Assembly: GCA_030762175.1 (NCBI GenBank)
Contig: CM060843.1
Span: 111,939,369-112,003,368, forward strand
Length of the DNA stretch: 64,000 nt
Direction: 5' to 3'
Source: Metallyticus violacea
Taxonomy: Eukaryota > Arthropoda > Insecta > Mantodea > Metallyticidae
The translations under genes and the position numbers were made by a program. The notes below the pieces were generated by a model. The model had not been told where the DNA came from. It did not search any database and saw nothing but the letters and a program-made list of their open reading frames with translations. Below are positions 34,801-45,844 of the stretch, piece by piece (position 1 is the first letter of the stretch; each line of letters starts with the position of its first letter).

Positions 34801-36655
34801 TTTAATTTTAATTTTAATGGAAGATTTTAATATAGGTGAAATATAAAATTTACCCATATTAAATTATTCATTTATTTTTTTTTCCTTATGATATAATTTA
34901 AAGAAAGTAAAGAAAGATCGAGATGAGCGAAGGCGAAACTGGCAATTGCCTGTCCCTGAATCGGGGGGGGGGGGGTTGAAGAAATATCGTTTAAATCTAT
35001 ATAGCATTAATGGAACGAGTTCAACGTACATTTACATAATTCGTGAAAGAAATCGAACTTTTTAACAACATTGTTCAAAAGTTGGGTCTCTTAACGGTGA
35101 CGCTATCGTCCTTCACAAAAACACCTGACGCACGCTGGCTTGTGGTGCACAGGGATTGCCTAGCACTTGAACGCAGGGAGGGAGTGCAGAATAACTTGCT
35201 TCATCGGGCCGCTGTAGCATTCATTGCTGTGTCAGCACAGCTTCAAGAGCTCTCGAGACATCTCAGCGAGCCTCTCTTCCTCTCCTCTCCGTCCTTGATG
35301 ACGCCCTCGTCCACCATCTTTCCCCACCTCGTCATCTGCTAATGACAACTCTGCCACTGAATTGGCCCTCCATGTTTTTTCCTCTTACCCCTTTTTCTTC
35401 CGTCGGGCTCAGTTTCCTGTCGACGATATGCGTTTGTTTGGCTTGTCTGGCAGCATCTCTTCGTTCGTCTCCCCCTCCCCCCGCCATTATCGCTAACTAA
35501 TTTTCTCTATCCTTTGACACGAGTGCACAAGCAATACATTTAGAGCTGTGGAATTAGCTTTGTAATCATTAGTTAGATTTTTAACCTATCGTTCTGAAAT
35601 ACTCCTTATCTTAAGAGCTGGAATAGAAGAACCGTCTATCTGACATTAACGTTATGGCTTTTTTTAACGTTTTTTTTAATGAACATGCTAAATTTAAAAA
35701 CTTCCCTCCTCATATTTTATGCCATTACGACGGTGAATTTATTCTGAAAGTTAAAAGATCAAGAAATAAGCATTTTATATCTATGTTATATTAGAATACA
35801 TGGGGAAAAAGCTGTTACATTCTAAAGTTAAATTTTTCTGGAAAAAGTAACATTTATTTTTTTATTTCTTGTTTTATTTAATGTCATCTATTGTTTTTCT
35901 TTCTTTGCACTATATAATCTTCTGTAACAATATACAAAATAACAATTTTACATGCTAAAACTAAACTAATTGGCATATTTTTCTGTGCCAAAGATTGTAA
36001 TATGTGCTTAAATTCATGTGTACAACCGTTTGGCAGAATTGCAAAATCTATTATTATATCACAAATATCAAAAGCAAAGAATATTACTTCTAAGAACAAA
36101 AGCAACGTGTTCCAACTATATATGAAAATAATTACATCATAGTCTTATGTATCGAACACACACTTCACTATTCTAATTTCAGACTTATAGTAATATGTGT
36201 GGCTTATACAGCATATATGCATGTAGCAAGCAAATAGTGCTTCTTTTCAACAAATGCACCCAGTTTTTTTATAATGTAGATGTCAGATTGTTCAACGAAC
36301 AACAGGTCCAAATATTATGGTGGGTTCACATCGAAAACTTTTGTAAAGAACTTGTGTTCCGAACATGTTCCGGTCGGAATAGAACAAGTTCCTTCATCGT
36401 TCTTACAAATGTATGAGTTCTATACACGTGCAGGACAAAGTCCCGTGTATCGCTAGATGAGCGAAAACAATTCTTGTTCTGTAACCTGATCATGCACGCA
36501 TTTATCCAAATCCCCCCCCTTTTTTTTTCATAAACAACAAACAAGGATTGGTCACTCACAAAACATTATGTTTAATACAAGAACTAGGAAGGCGCGCAAA
36601 GATTCTTTACGTGAAATTACTTCTGTCCTGAAAGTGAGGTTGGAGAAATGGAAAC
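34801..36655. other. Stretch without recognised gene; includes a GC-richer patch
   Basis: A 13-G run lies at 34963-34975. From about 35090 to 35520 the sequence is clearly richer in G and C, with pyrimidine-rich tracts, than its surroundings. An open frame at 35043-35342 has no similarity I recognise. The remainder is AT-rich. Confidence 0.5.
34963..34975 (+). repeat. 13-G homopolymer
   Basis: Uninterrupted G run after gaatc. A G run of the same length occurs inside the mariner at 50712-50724. Confidence 0.9.
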
Positions 36656-36938
36656 CGCCACGGGTGGCCGAGGTCGTTAAGGCACGGACTCGTGAGCGGG
36701 AGGTCTGGGGTTCGAATCCAGCCTGGACCGTACTCATTGACTGGTTTTTTTTCCAGGTTTTCCTCAGTCTTCATAACGGGCAAATGCCAGGGAGGTACCT
36801 AAACTTAGGCCTGGAGCGCTTCCTTCCTTAAAAAAAAAATCCTTTCACAATACATCATTTCATTTCATGTATCATCAGATCCATCTCCTGTGGTGCCTCA
36901 GCAGTAAAAACGGGTGTTAAACACTACTCAAAAAAAAA
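36656..36938 (+). mobile_element. SINE family B, copy 4, best-preserved head
   Basis: The head ccacgggtggccgaggtcgt then taaggcacggactcgtgagc resembles tRNA-Ser (TGGCCGAG and GTTAAGGC motifs, class II-like). The B box ggttcgaatcc at 36709-36719 fits the pol III consensus exactly. The body has ttccaggttttcctcagtct and aacttaggcctggagcgctt, and the end is cagtaaaaacgggtgttaaa then cactactc with an A10 tail. Flanks share only a short tggaaa, so the duplication is unclear. Confidence 0.92.
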
Positions 36939-37640
36939 AGTGGAAAAATACACACCTAGCTTAAAATCCCAGTAAAACAAAGAGTTGAGGAAAATAAAAT
37001 AGTCGAAATCTTCAGGATCGGGCAGTAACGAAACATATGAATCAAAATGGATGTATTTTGTATACCTCAAATTCCTGCGTGACAAAAATAAACCAGTTTT
37101 CACACAATCAACAGACATGGAAGAAAATTACATATAATATTGCATTGTGTTTTTATTATATTATTTATTATACAGCAATGAAGAATCAGATACATCTATT
37201 TAATTTACAGTGAATACAGCAGGCCCACCTTATTCATGACCTTCTTATGTTGTCACTCGACCTTGCCTCTTTCACTTGAAAAAAATTATGCAAATTCTAC
37301 TCTGACGTTTTTTTACATTTTCTGACGACTTACGGCCAATTTTTTTAAGCTAAAAGTATATCATTACATTATTTCCTCCATGACCGTGGTTGAAAATTGG
37401 CAGCTATACATACGTCTTCATCAAAAGTTCCAGGGAGTGAATATATTTTCTACGTAAGTAGTTAAGCAAGTATATACTTGTTAATGTAACAGTAGCAGTT
37501 TTCTGAGGTACTAAATTCATGTTTTCGTAGCACACGAAAAAAAAAAGTTAGAATGCCAAACACATTTTCTACTCTATTTCTTGCTCTGTTAACCGATAAT
37601 TACTTATACGTTTAATACTTTCTTGTTATTATTTTTTTTT
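36939..37640. other. Spacer without recognisable gene
   Basis: AT-rich; nothing recognised. Confidence 0.5.
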
Positions 37641-37916
37641 GAAGAGTGTTTACCTAATGCCCGTTTTTACTATTGAGGCATCACAGGTGGTGGGCACTGA
37701 TGATACTTGAGATGAAATTATAAATTGAGAAAGGAATATTTTTTTTAAAGGAAGGAAGTGTTGCAGGCCTAAGTTTAGGGTACCTCCTCGGTATTGGCCA
37801 TTTATGAGAACTGGGGAAAACCTGGAAAAAATCTCAGTCAGAGAGGACGGTCCTGGTGGGAATCGAACCACAGACCTCCCGCTCACGAGTCCGCGCCTTA
37901 ACGTCCTCGGCCACCA
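37641..37916 (-). mobile_element. SINE family B, copy 5 (reverse orientation)
   Basis: Reading the minus strand, the head ggtggccgaggacgttaagg lies at the right end, then cgcggactcgtgagcgggag and a B box tcgattcccacc. The ttccaggttttccccagttc motif and ggtaccctaaacttaggcct follow. The element ends with cctcaatagtaaaaacgggc near 37650-37680. Confidence 0.9.
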
Positions 37917-38536
37917 GTAGTAAGTAATGGCAAAATCAGCATCAGAAGAAGGTGTTTCTATTGCAAGGTATTGCATGCACTCGTAGATATTTGGAGAAAG
38001 CAGCTTTCTAACTGTCTAGGCCTAAGAGACTTGCAACTTGATAACGAACCGAGTCACTACACGTTCTGGTGCATTACGCAGCAAATTGGAAATCTCCTGT
38101 GCATAGTACTTTCAATGACTTCATAATATCTAGTAACTGCATTTTAGCAGTAGAATGAGATAGAAGGCAAATAATTAAAACATTTTTGCTTTTGGCACTC
38201 TAAGCTACCTCAATGTTCCGTGTGTAGGAATAATGGCCATCAAGAATTAAAACCACTGCTCTGCTTTTGTTGGCTTTGTGAATATGAAGTGGTTAACTCA
38301 TCGACTAAAAATGTCAGCTCGTACCTAACTGAATTGATGGCATGCCGAAATTGATCCCGGAGGAACTCCGCCCATCAGCTCGGTCTTCATATTATTTCAC
38401 GGAAAAAGGAAACGTGTGGTTGTGTTCATGCACGTTACCCCGTAGTCAGAGTTCCTGAATCTGCAAATGTCTGATTAGCAATTTTTATAAAGCAACTACT
38501 TTTTATAGTTCATGCTGCACAAATACAATGAATGAA
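37917..38536. other. Spacer without recognisable gene
   Basis: No family recognised between two reverse-oriented family B SINEs. Confidence 0.5.
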
Positions 38537-38769
38537 TGGGGTTTAACACCTGCTTTTGCTACAGGGGTACCACAGGCGATGGACACTGATGATACATGAG
38601 GAAAAACGTTCCAGGCCTAAGTTTAGGGTACCTCTTCAGCGTTTTCCATTTATGATGACTGAGGAAAACCTGGAAAAAACCTCAGTCAGGGAGGACGATC
38701 CTGGCAGTATTCGAGCCCAGACCTGCCGCTGGCGAGTCCGCGCCTTAAACCTCGGCCACCCGTGGCGCT
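38537..38769 (-). mobile_element. SINE family B, copy 6 (reverse orientation), with internal loss
   Basis: Minus-strand head ccacgggtggccgaggttta and ggcgcggactcgccagcggc. The ttccaggttttcctcagtca motif and ggtaccctaaacttaggcct follow, then a shortened middle that lacks most of the gcttccttcc/catttcat segment. The end is at about 38537-38560 (family cgttaaacac). Confidence 0.87.
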
Positions 38770-41644
38770 CACAATCGTCAAGCTGCCACCTATTCAGGAA
38801 TGGTCCATGTTATTCTTGTGGCTAAGATGATCTGCTTTGTATCTAACCCTTAGATGTATGGCTAGACAGGTTTTGAAACATTTCTTTCCAGCAGTGACAA
38901 GAGTGCTTCAGGAAATTCTTGATAGGCTTTTTAAAAGCCATTTGCTATACAACCGGAAAAATTTTCATCCAATTATAAGCAATATTTAACCATCAAATTT
39001 ATTACTTTACTAAGAAGCACTGGTTTTCGTCCAGATCTCTTTTCTATTCATTCTTCCAGGAATTTAAATTGTTATATACTTTTCTGACGTTTCTTTTGGA
39101 ATGCCAAGTGTCTTAGCATTTTTCTTGATCGTTCTGCAACAAGAGCGCCTTTCAGTTTTACGGGGTCCCTGGCATCTGTAATAATAAACCCGGATTACGT
39201 TCTCAACGGTATAAAATTTAATCAAGAGTTAAAATAATCATCGCCACCTTGCAAACAGAATAGAACTGAATGTCATTTCAAACAACATTAATTCAACTAA
39301 GCTTACTCATTTTATTTGTTTTACGAATTTGGGAGATTTAAGGTCTTGCTGCCTTCTCCTAAATTGAAACAATAATTTGAAGATAGAAATACGCTAAAAA
39401 TAAAATAAAAAGTAAGTTGTAACTAATAGAAAAAGAAAATAATATTATTAACAGGAAAAATACAAATCAAACAAATGAAAAATAATTGAAAAACGCAAGT
39501 ACATTAGGTCTTTAACCTTAGGCCTGCTTTATAATAAAAATACAATAAATTACGTTTTTCAATGGCGTGTATATATTTTTTTATATTGGCTGTAATATAA
39601 TTATTTATATTCTTACGAAACCATAAAGTATTCATTCGTATGTCAGATTCAACTGTAAACTAATAAAACACCTACGGTTCCTATTAAGAATACATTATCT
39701 ATCTTTTAAAAGAAACCCCTAGGTATCTCTTATTACGGAATAGCGTCATTGAAATGCCAAGACTTTCCATAATAAAGTAAGGGGTATTAGCAGTTAATAA
39801 CACACTAAACATTCATCAGCATTCCAATAAAATAAGTAAAATCTATGTAGGAACTACTTTCACAGTGATCTCGTCCTGAATTAACATGAATAAAATGTAA
39901 AATGACTTACAACAATATCACTTTCCTGACTTTACTGAATGCTGTATACGTGTTTGCTATACCTAACAGATGACAGTAGTTCCTTCAGGAGGTAAATGAG
40001 TATTTCTTTATGGATATTGTACATTACGTATGCATGACATAAGCGCTGGATTGCTTCCCCGTTGGTTGCAACAAATCATATGTCAACGGAATAAATGCAG
40101 CGTAATAAGTTGACTAGATACTGTTTTTCTTCTCTTCCGACAAGACATATCAAGGAAACCCTAGCTTAGGGGTGGAATGTATTTTAGGCTTTATAATTCA
40201 TTTTTTCCAGCTGGAGCCTTCTTCGCTGTGTTAACCCAGTGACCCAGGTAAAATATATTAAGAAAATGTTTTATTTGTAAAAAGGTTATTTAAATGCTAC
40301 TGTAGATAAAGTAAATTTTAAAATGTTTTGCCAAGTTAAGTCATAACACTTTTGGTAAGACTTAAAAGTTTGTTTTATTGTATTTTTGTGTTTGTAATTT
40401 GCTAGGCCAAGTATTCATTTGTTATTATGTATTAAATTGCCCAAACGTTTCTAGATTTAATGATTTTAAGTGCGCATGTAAATGCATTAATAATGATGTA
40501 AATATTCAGTGCACTATTGTTGTTTAACGTTTTCTCAGTTGTATGTTAAATTAATTTGCTGTTTTTCACAGTTGTTAATCAATAAACACTCAAACTTGTT
40601 TTATAAGTGTTATGTACATACCTTTATTATTAACCAAATTATAGTAAAATGTTTATTGTTAATTTTTTGAGTTATCAACAATCCTCTTCTGTATTGTTGA
40701 GTCACTTTTTCATGGTCTATCTTGGGGATTTCCTCCAGCACGTTTCTAAAGTAAGAATTTGCCGACATTAACGGGAGAATGTTGCTCTCAAATCATTTGA
40801 GACAGTACATTATTTATTTTGGTGTTCACAACCCATATTTAATGAAGATATGAATTGTCAAATCATAGCTGGAATTCTGGAATTCATTTTCACACACTAC
40901 AACCTCAAAGTTTCAATCACTATTCAAGTCGAATAGTGTTAGTTAAGCTAGTAATTATTTTAAGACAATGAATATATTGTTACATGAGAAACGCTCACGC
41001 TATGAATCCAAGATCCTTTAGATTCGTATAGGAACGAAATAAATCAATTAAACTGAAAGTTATAACGTAGAAAATAACAAACGTTTTATTGATTACGGAT
41101 ACAGCTGCTGGGAAATATGACTTTATTTATTAATTTTTTTTATTGGGGGAAAAAAGACGACAAAATTCCACATTCCTGATATTCCTGATAAGGAAGTTAA
41201 ATAAAGTTTTATGAGTTAGTTAAAGCAGCTTAAAAGAAATAATGGAGTGTGTTGTATTTTTATTGCTTGGAATCCAGAGCAGATTTCCCTTTTTACGGAA
41301 GAAGGAAAGTTGGCATTACGTTTAACGACTGAACGCCCTAAACTAATTTGGAAGGGAATATTTTTTTCTTTTACTTTAATGTAACCAAGCATGATCTGTA
41401 GCTGTAAACAAACGTGGGATGCAAATCTCTGTAAATCCTACTCGCTAACTCTTCAAAGGCAGATTAGAGCGGACTCTCTTTAAGGCTGTTAGAGCGATAA
41501 GCTCTTTACATGCGCCAAGATTTTTTGTTCTTCTATTAAAGCAGTTATTTATATTACAGTTACTGTCACTTCTTCCTTCATGTAAGCTCTTTATATATTG
41601 TTAATGGCATTTAAATACCGATTCTGTAAGAACAGTGTTAAACA
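38770..41644. other. AT-rich stretch without recognisable gene
   Basis: The longest quiet interval of the central part of the window. No transposase, SINE or exon recognised on either strand. Confidence 0.5.
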
Positions 41645-41646
41645 TA

Positions 41647-42712
41647 CGAGGGTAAGTCCATTAGTTTCCGTCCTAACCATTTTCTAGATAAAAACAAAAA
41701 CTAAATTTCACTTTTCAATATAGTTACCCTTTATTGCAATACACTTCTCAAATATTTGAATTAAAATTTCAATTCAATTTCAATCAATGGGCGTTGTTGT
41801 GAACAAGGCGCCCATCACCATTCAGCTTTCCTCGCCTCTTCTCTTTAATGGAAGCACGTAATCTGTGCAGTAGGCCAGCATAGTACTCCCCATTTACTGT
41901 GGTGTTCCTCTCCTTGAAGTCAATGAAGAGTATTCCTTCACAGTCCCAAAAGATTGTGGTCTTCTTGGCTCATGAGAGATCTTGGTCATTAGAGGCGGCG
42001 CTTCGCCAGATTTACGTCTCTTTGTTGATTCTCTTTTGGATAAGGGATCATAGTAGAGGACCATAGTTTCATCTCCTGTAACAATGGTTTGCAGAACTTT
42101 TCTCTTGTTGTAACGACAGAGCTCCAGAAATACCTGCCTTTCCTTGCTGCTTTTGGACTGAGGAAAGAAGTCTGGGCACGCATCTTGCACTAACCTTATC
42201 CATGTTTAAATGTTCATGAATAATTCCAGGGTCTGTTATTTTACAAAGGCTCAACCTTGCTGCTATTTCTGTAAATTTGAGCCGCCGGTCTTCCATAATT
42301 TGTCCTTTCACAAGAGCGATGATTTCAGGAGTGGGCACCTCCAAAGGCAAACCTACACGCTCTTCGTCTTTAATGCTTTCTCAAACCATTCGAAAAAGTT
42401 TGGCCCTTTCTTTTAGGGTAGAATATGAGGGGAATGGTTCACATGTACCCCTTCCAATCGCTGTTTAATTTTATTTGGAGTAAGTCATTCTTTGTGAAGA
42501 ACTTAATAACATCTCGAAACTCCATTTTGAACATGTCACAATCTTATATACACAGTTTTCTTTATGCAACTATATCTGAACAACTGGATACAGCGGAGCG
42601 GAAGTTACAGCTGCAATTATTTACTTAACAGATAAGGTATGACACCAGATAAGACGTTTGTGAAAGCGATAGGCCTTATCGATAAGGCCGGAAACTTATG
42701 GACCTACCCTCG
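41647..42712 (-). mobile_element. D34D mariner, copy M3, internal deletion derivative
   Basis: Both inverted repeats (cgagggtaagtccattag at the left) and TA at 41645-41646 and 42713-42714 are intact; length is 1066 bp. Relative to M1 about 190 bp are gone between 41770 and 41820. That segment encodes the second and third catalytic aspartates. The remaining minus-strand frames keep the N-terminal region (42069-42350) and IVTGDETMVLYYDP with the first aspartate (near 42060-42090). A duplicated aatttcaatt-type stretch marks the deletion junction. Confidence 0.9.
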
Positions 42713-42714
42713 TA

Positions 42715-43572
42715 CATGCATAGATTAAACTATTATACGAGTACCATAATTTTTTCCAGGCGAACATCATGGTAGTATTTTGTGAGCCAGAATTGTTGAA
42801 TGCTTACTTTGACTTTTGATAAATATGAAAACCGTCAACATATAACAGCACAGGCTTAACATAACAAGCAAACACTTAAGGCATGCTGTTGGCAGAGTCG
42901 AAATTGGAACACAAAAGCCACTCGTTTCTAAGGCAACCATGTCCAACGAAACGACGGAAAACGAAGAGAAAGTTCGATATTAAACGAGAAGTGGGGTAAA
43001 CTATTTTAATTATACTGGGTTCTAGAATAATGGAACCGAAATAAAGCTCTAAATTGCAAGAGCTGTTAGGTGCAAAGAAAATAAGTGGAAAAGTAAAAGC
43101 TAAATTCCAAAGTATAAACAGGAAAAGGGAGTAGTAGAAATAAAAATCCACTAAGCAAGATTTACTTATCTTTCTTGACATATTCGAGTGGGACCATAAG
43201 CATCGTATACTAATGCATGTTTAGTAATATATGAATAATAAAGGTTTATCAAAAAGTCACAGGATTAATGCAGAGGTAGCTTAGCAGTTAGATATTTCAT
43301 ATGATGCTAAGATAGAAGTGCTTCTATAACTTATTCAATTTTACTCATTCATTAATTTCTATAATGGTAAATAAACACATGCCATGAGCGCATTCTTAAC
43401 ATGCCAGCTGAAAATTGTAGGATTTCAATTTTTATATCACATTTTCTCACTTTGAACTAACTATCAAAATAGTAAACACGAGAGCTGTCTAAAAAATTAT
43501 CGGTCTCGAACATAAGTGACCAAACAAATGACAAGATAATTTTTTATGTTGACACATCTGCCATGAGCATTC
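42715..43572. other. Spacer without recognisable gene
   Basis: Minus-strand frame at 42876-43181 is not recognised. No repeats of the main families. Confidence 0.5.
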
Positions 43573-43612
43573 ATTTTCCAGGTTTTCCTCGGTCCTCGTA
43601 AATGACAAATAC
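43573..43612 (+). mobile_element. SINE family B, 40-bp fragment
   Basis: ttccaggttttcctcggtcc then tcgtaaatgacaaata matches the middle of family B; nothing on either side continues it. It lies about 30 bp from the tail of a reverse SINE A. Confidence 0.7.
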
Positions 43613-43637
43613 AGATCTTGTTAAGGCTTTTTTTAAT

Positions 43638-43930
43638 TTAATTTTATTTTATTTATGAACGCTCTTTAACATCTCAGGTCATCAGCATCCCATCCAATTC
43701 AGGGCGTGAAATGGCCGACAATTTTGCTGAGAGGCCTCTTCTTTCAAGCTTGAGGTTCTTTATCATGCTGTAAATGTACTACACGGGACCCATGGCTTTA
43801 CTTCCCTTCCGTAGGAATCCATATTTAGGATTTTTACGCCCGAAAAAATCGATCGATCCTGGCTGGGATTGAACCCGCGATCTTTGGTGTAGAAGGCAAA
43901 TATGGTTACCATCACACCACCAGGACCGAC
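43638..43930 (-). mobile_element. SINE family A, copy 10 (reverse orientation)
   Basis: Minus-strand head gtcggtcctggtggtgtgat at the right end, aagatcgcgggttcaatccc as B-box region, then ctaaatatggattcctacgg and catgggtcccgtgtagtaca. The tail gagcgttcataaataaaata lies at the left end. Near-complete, moderately diverged. Confidence 0.9.
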
Positions 43931-44851
43931 ATTGTTTAGTTACCTTTCGTAACTGAGATAAGGGCTATAAGGCGGAATGGGAATGGTATTAAATATAAAG
44001 GATTAATTGCTAGTGCTACTATTTGTCAACCATGAATTACTAATTTTATTTCACACCCCCAAATATGGTTTCCACGTAATTGAAACTGTGTGTATAATAT
44101 TTTCTTTAATTTTACTGAGCGTCTAACAGATGTATGAAACTACAGCTCAGATTATGTAATTGCAGAGAATGTGTCATTAAACCCCTCTAAAGCAAACAAA
44201 ATTGCCACTAATGCCATTGCGCCAGCATATAAAAAAGACCTGGGTAAGAATTTAAGGTAATAAATTTAGCACTACAATACGAATTAACTGACACTAAAAC
44301 TCTAAAGATTTCATATTGCTAGCTTATATGCATCTAGTAAAGTAAAGGAGTAGATTTTCGAAAATTTGGAAACTGTTTGAGTCAGCAAATACGGGGAAGG
44401 CTTGTAAGATGAACATTTGTATAATGGCATAATACAGCAACAGAAAGATGTAGATGCTCCCTTAGATAAGCTTAATGGGTTTGATGCAGACGGTTATAAT
44501 GTGATGAGGGAGAGGTAATTCAGTTTCTTACCGCTCCAAATAAGCAGAGTGCTTTAATGCATTTACCATCTCTTGCATTTGCACGCTAGCGAAGCATGCA
44601 AAATGCTTCCTAAGTCCTGCTTGGACGAAACAAGTAAAATTTATACTTTATTGAGATGTAGCGAAAAACGTCAACAATCAACTGAGGGAGTTCCAAGAAT
44701 TTCTAAACATGGAACTCTTATGGATGTTCCATCCTTCGCAAATACGATGTTATCGTTAGAGGCTGTCGTCGGCAATCCCTGCCGATGGGATGCTCTGAAA
44801 TTATATTTCACGGGTAAAGGCTTGTCGCAAATATTTCCAAGTGCTAAAATA
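43931..44851. other. Spacer without recognisable gene
   Basis: Open frames at 44573-44917 (plus) and 44671-44913 (minus) overlap on opposite strands and run into the Tc-like element; neither is recognised. Confidence 0.5.
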
Positions 44852-45561
44852 CAGAGGGTGCCAAAAATGTATACACACTCCAAGCAAAGAAAAAAATGTA
44901 TTAACGTACACAACTGAATTCACACGAACAGAAAATGATGAGCACTAATCGTCTTAGGCTTTTACAGTTACAACAGTTGCTCAAAATGCCCACCATCGGC
45001 GTCGATATGCTTCTGAGTACGTTGAGCTACTGATTGAGCAACGTTTGCGAAAGTGTCCTCAGCGATTGCAGCACATTCCGTTTCAATTTTTTTCCCGAAG
45101 AGCTACCGGTGTAGCTGGTTTTCTACGGTATACAACATCCTTAAGAGTTCCCCATAGGTAGAAGTCCAAAGTAGTTAGATCCACTGAAAGCGATGGAAAC
45201 TCAATCGGGTCTCTTCGTCCTATCTAGTGCCTTGGAAGTTTGTCCTCAAGTTACGCACGTACATCTGTGGTAATGTGGTGGTGCACCATCCTGTTGCATA
45301 CGGTACCACGAGTCTCAAATTTGTCTTGAATGCGTGCAATTGTTACTCGCGTTGGCGGTTCTGTTCTGTACACACGTCTTCATTGCCTTTGAATTTCAAC
45401 AACATTCTCGGTTTTGCAATATGACTTCAAAATTGCTTTCCATTGTTCAAACGCTGGCTCTATTTTGTTGTAGCAACGTAATGTGAGTCACATCTGTTTA
45501 CAGAACATCATAGGCTTCATTCGTTCATTATTGATTTACCTGTCACGTAGCTACGCTGTCT
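44852..45561 (-). mobile_element. Tc-like element, second deletion derivative
   Basis: Same family as the element at 9413-10120. It shares the left terminus (gtgccaaaaatgta) and the C-terminal coding region ending at the stop near 44966. It keeps more of the gene. QQDGAPPHY (catalytic aspartate) lies near 45285, and TTLDFYLWGTLKDVVYRRKP (third catalytic residue) lies near 45120-45180. VYRTEPPTRVTIARIQDKFE of the N-terminal domain is at 45305-45385. The part between the N-terminal domain and QQD is deleted, at a different place from the deletion in the 9.5-kb copy. Homology ends near 45561 and no right terminus is found. Confidence 0.8.
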
Positions 45562-45592
45562 GTTTCCAGGGCAGATAAGATATAGATCGCTG

Positions 45593-45836
45593 CGTTCTCT
45601 CCTCCATCTTGCAACATCATCGGCAGAAGGCAGCATTGGACTTACTCCATACTGGTCGCCATCACGCGGCTTTTTTAGATCGAAACACCCCAACTATCAA
45701 TGAATTGACCTCATGAGGCTTGGTTAGACCTTGTTCCAGCCCGCTCTAGCTTAGAAAAAAGCTTAAACAGATACGGGAGTCGAATCCGAACCTCGTGGCC
45801 AGCAGTCAACAACAATAACCTCTATATCATGGAGAC
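45593..45836 (-). mobile_element. Third SINE family (family C), one copy
   Basis: On the minus strand the head reads gtctccatgatatagaggtt then attgttgttgactgctggcc, with a B-box-like gattcgactcc. This is a tRNA-like pattern unlike families A and B. The body follows with agcgggctggaacaaggtct and aagcctcatgaggtcaattc. An 8-bp repeat gatcgctg flanks the unit at 45585-45592 and 45837-45844, which supports a retroposed insert of 244 bp. Only one copy is in the window, so the family cannot be confirmed internally. Confidence 0.65.
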
Positions 45837-45844
45837 GATCGCTG

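Noticed and set aside
36568..36831. Open frames over the tRNA-like head of SINE B (also 21078-21482)
   Set aside because: They translate the SINE head and body; no protein domain is involved.
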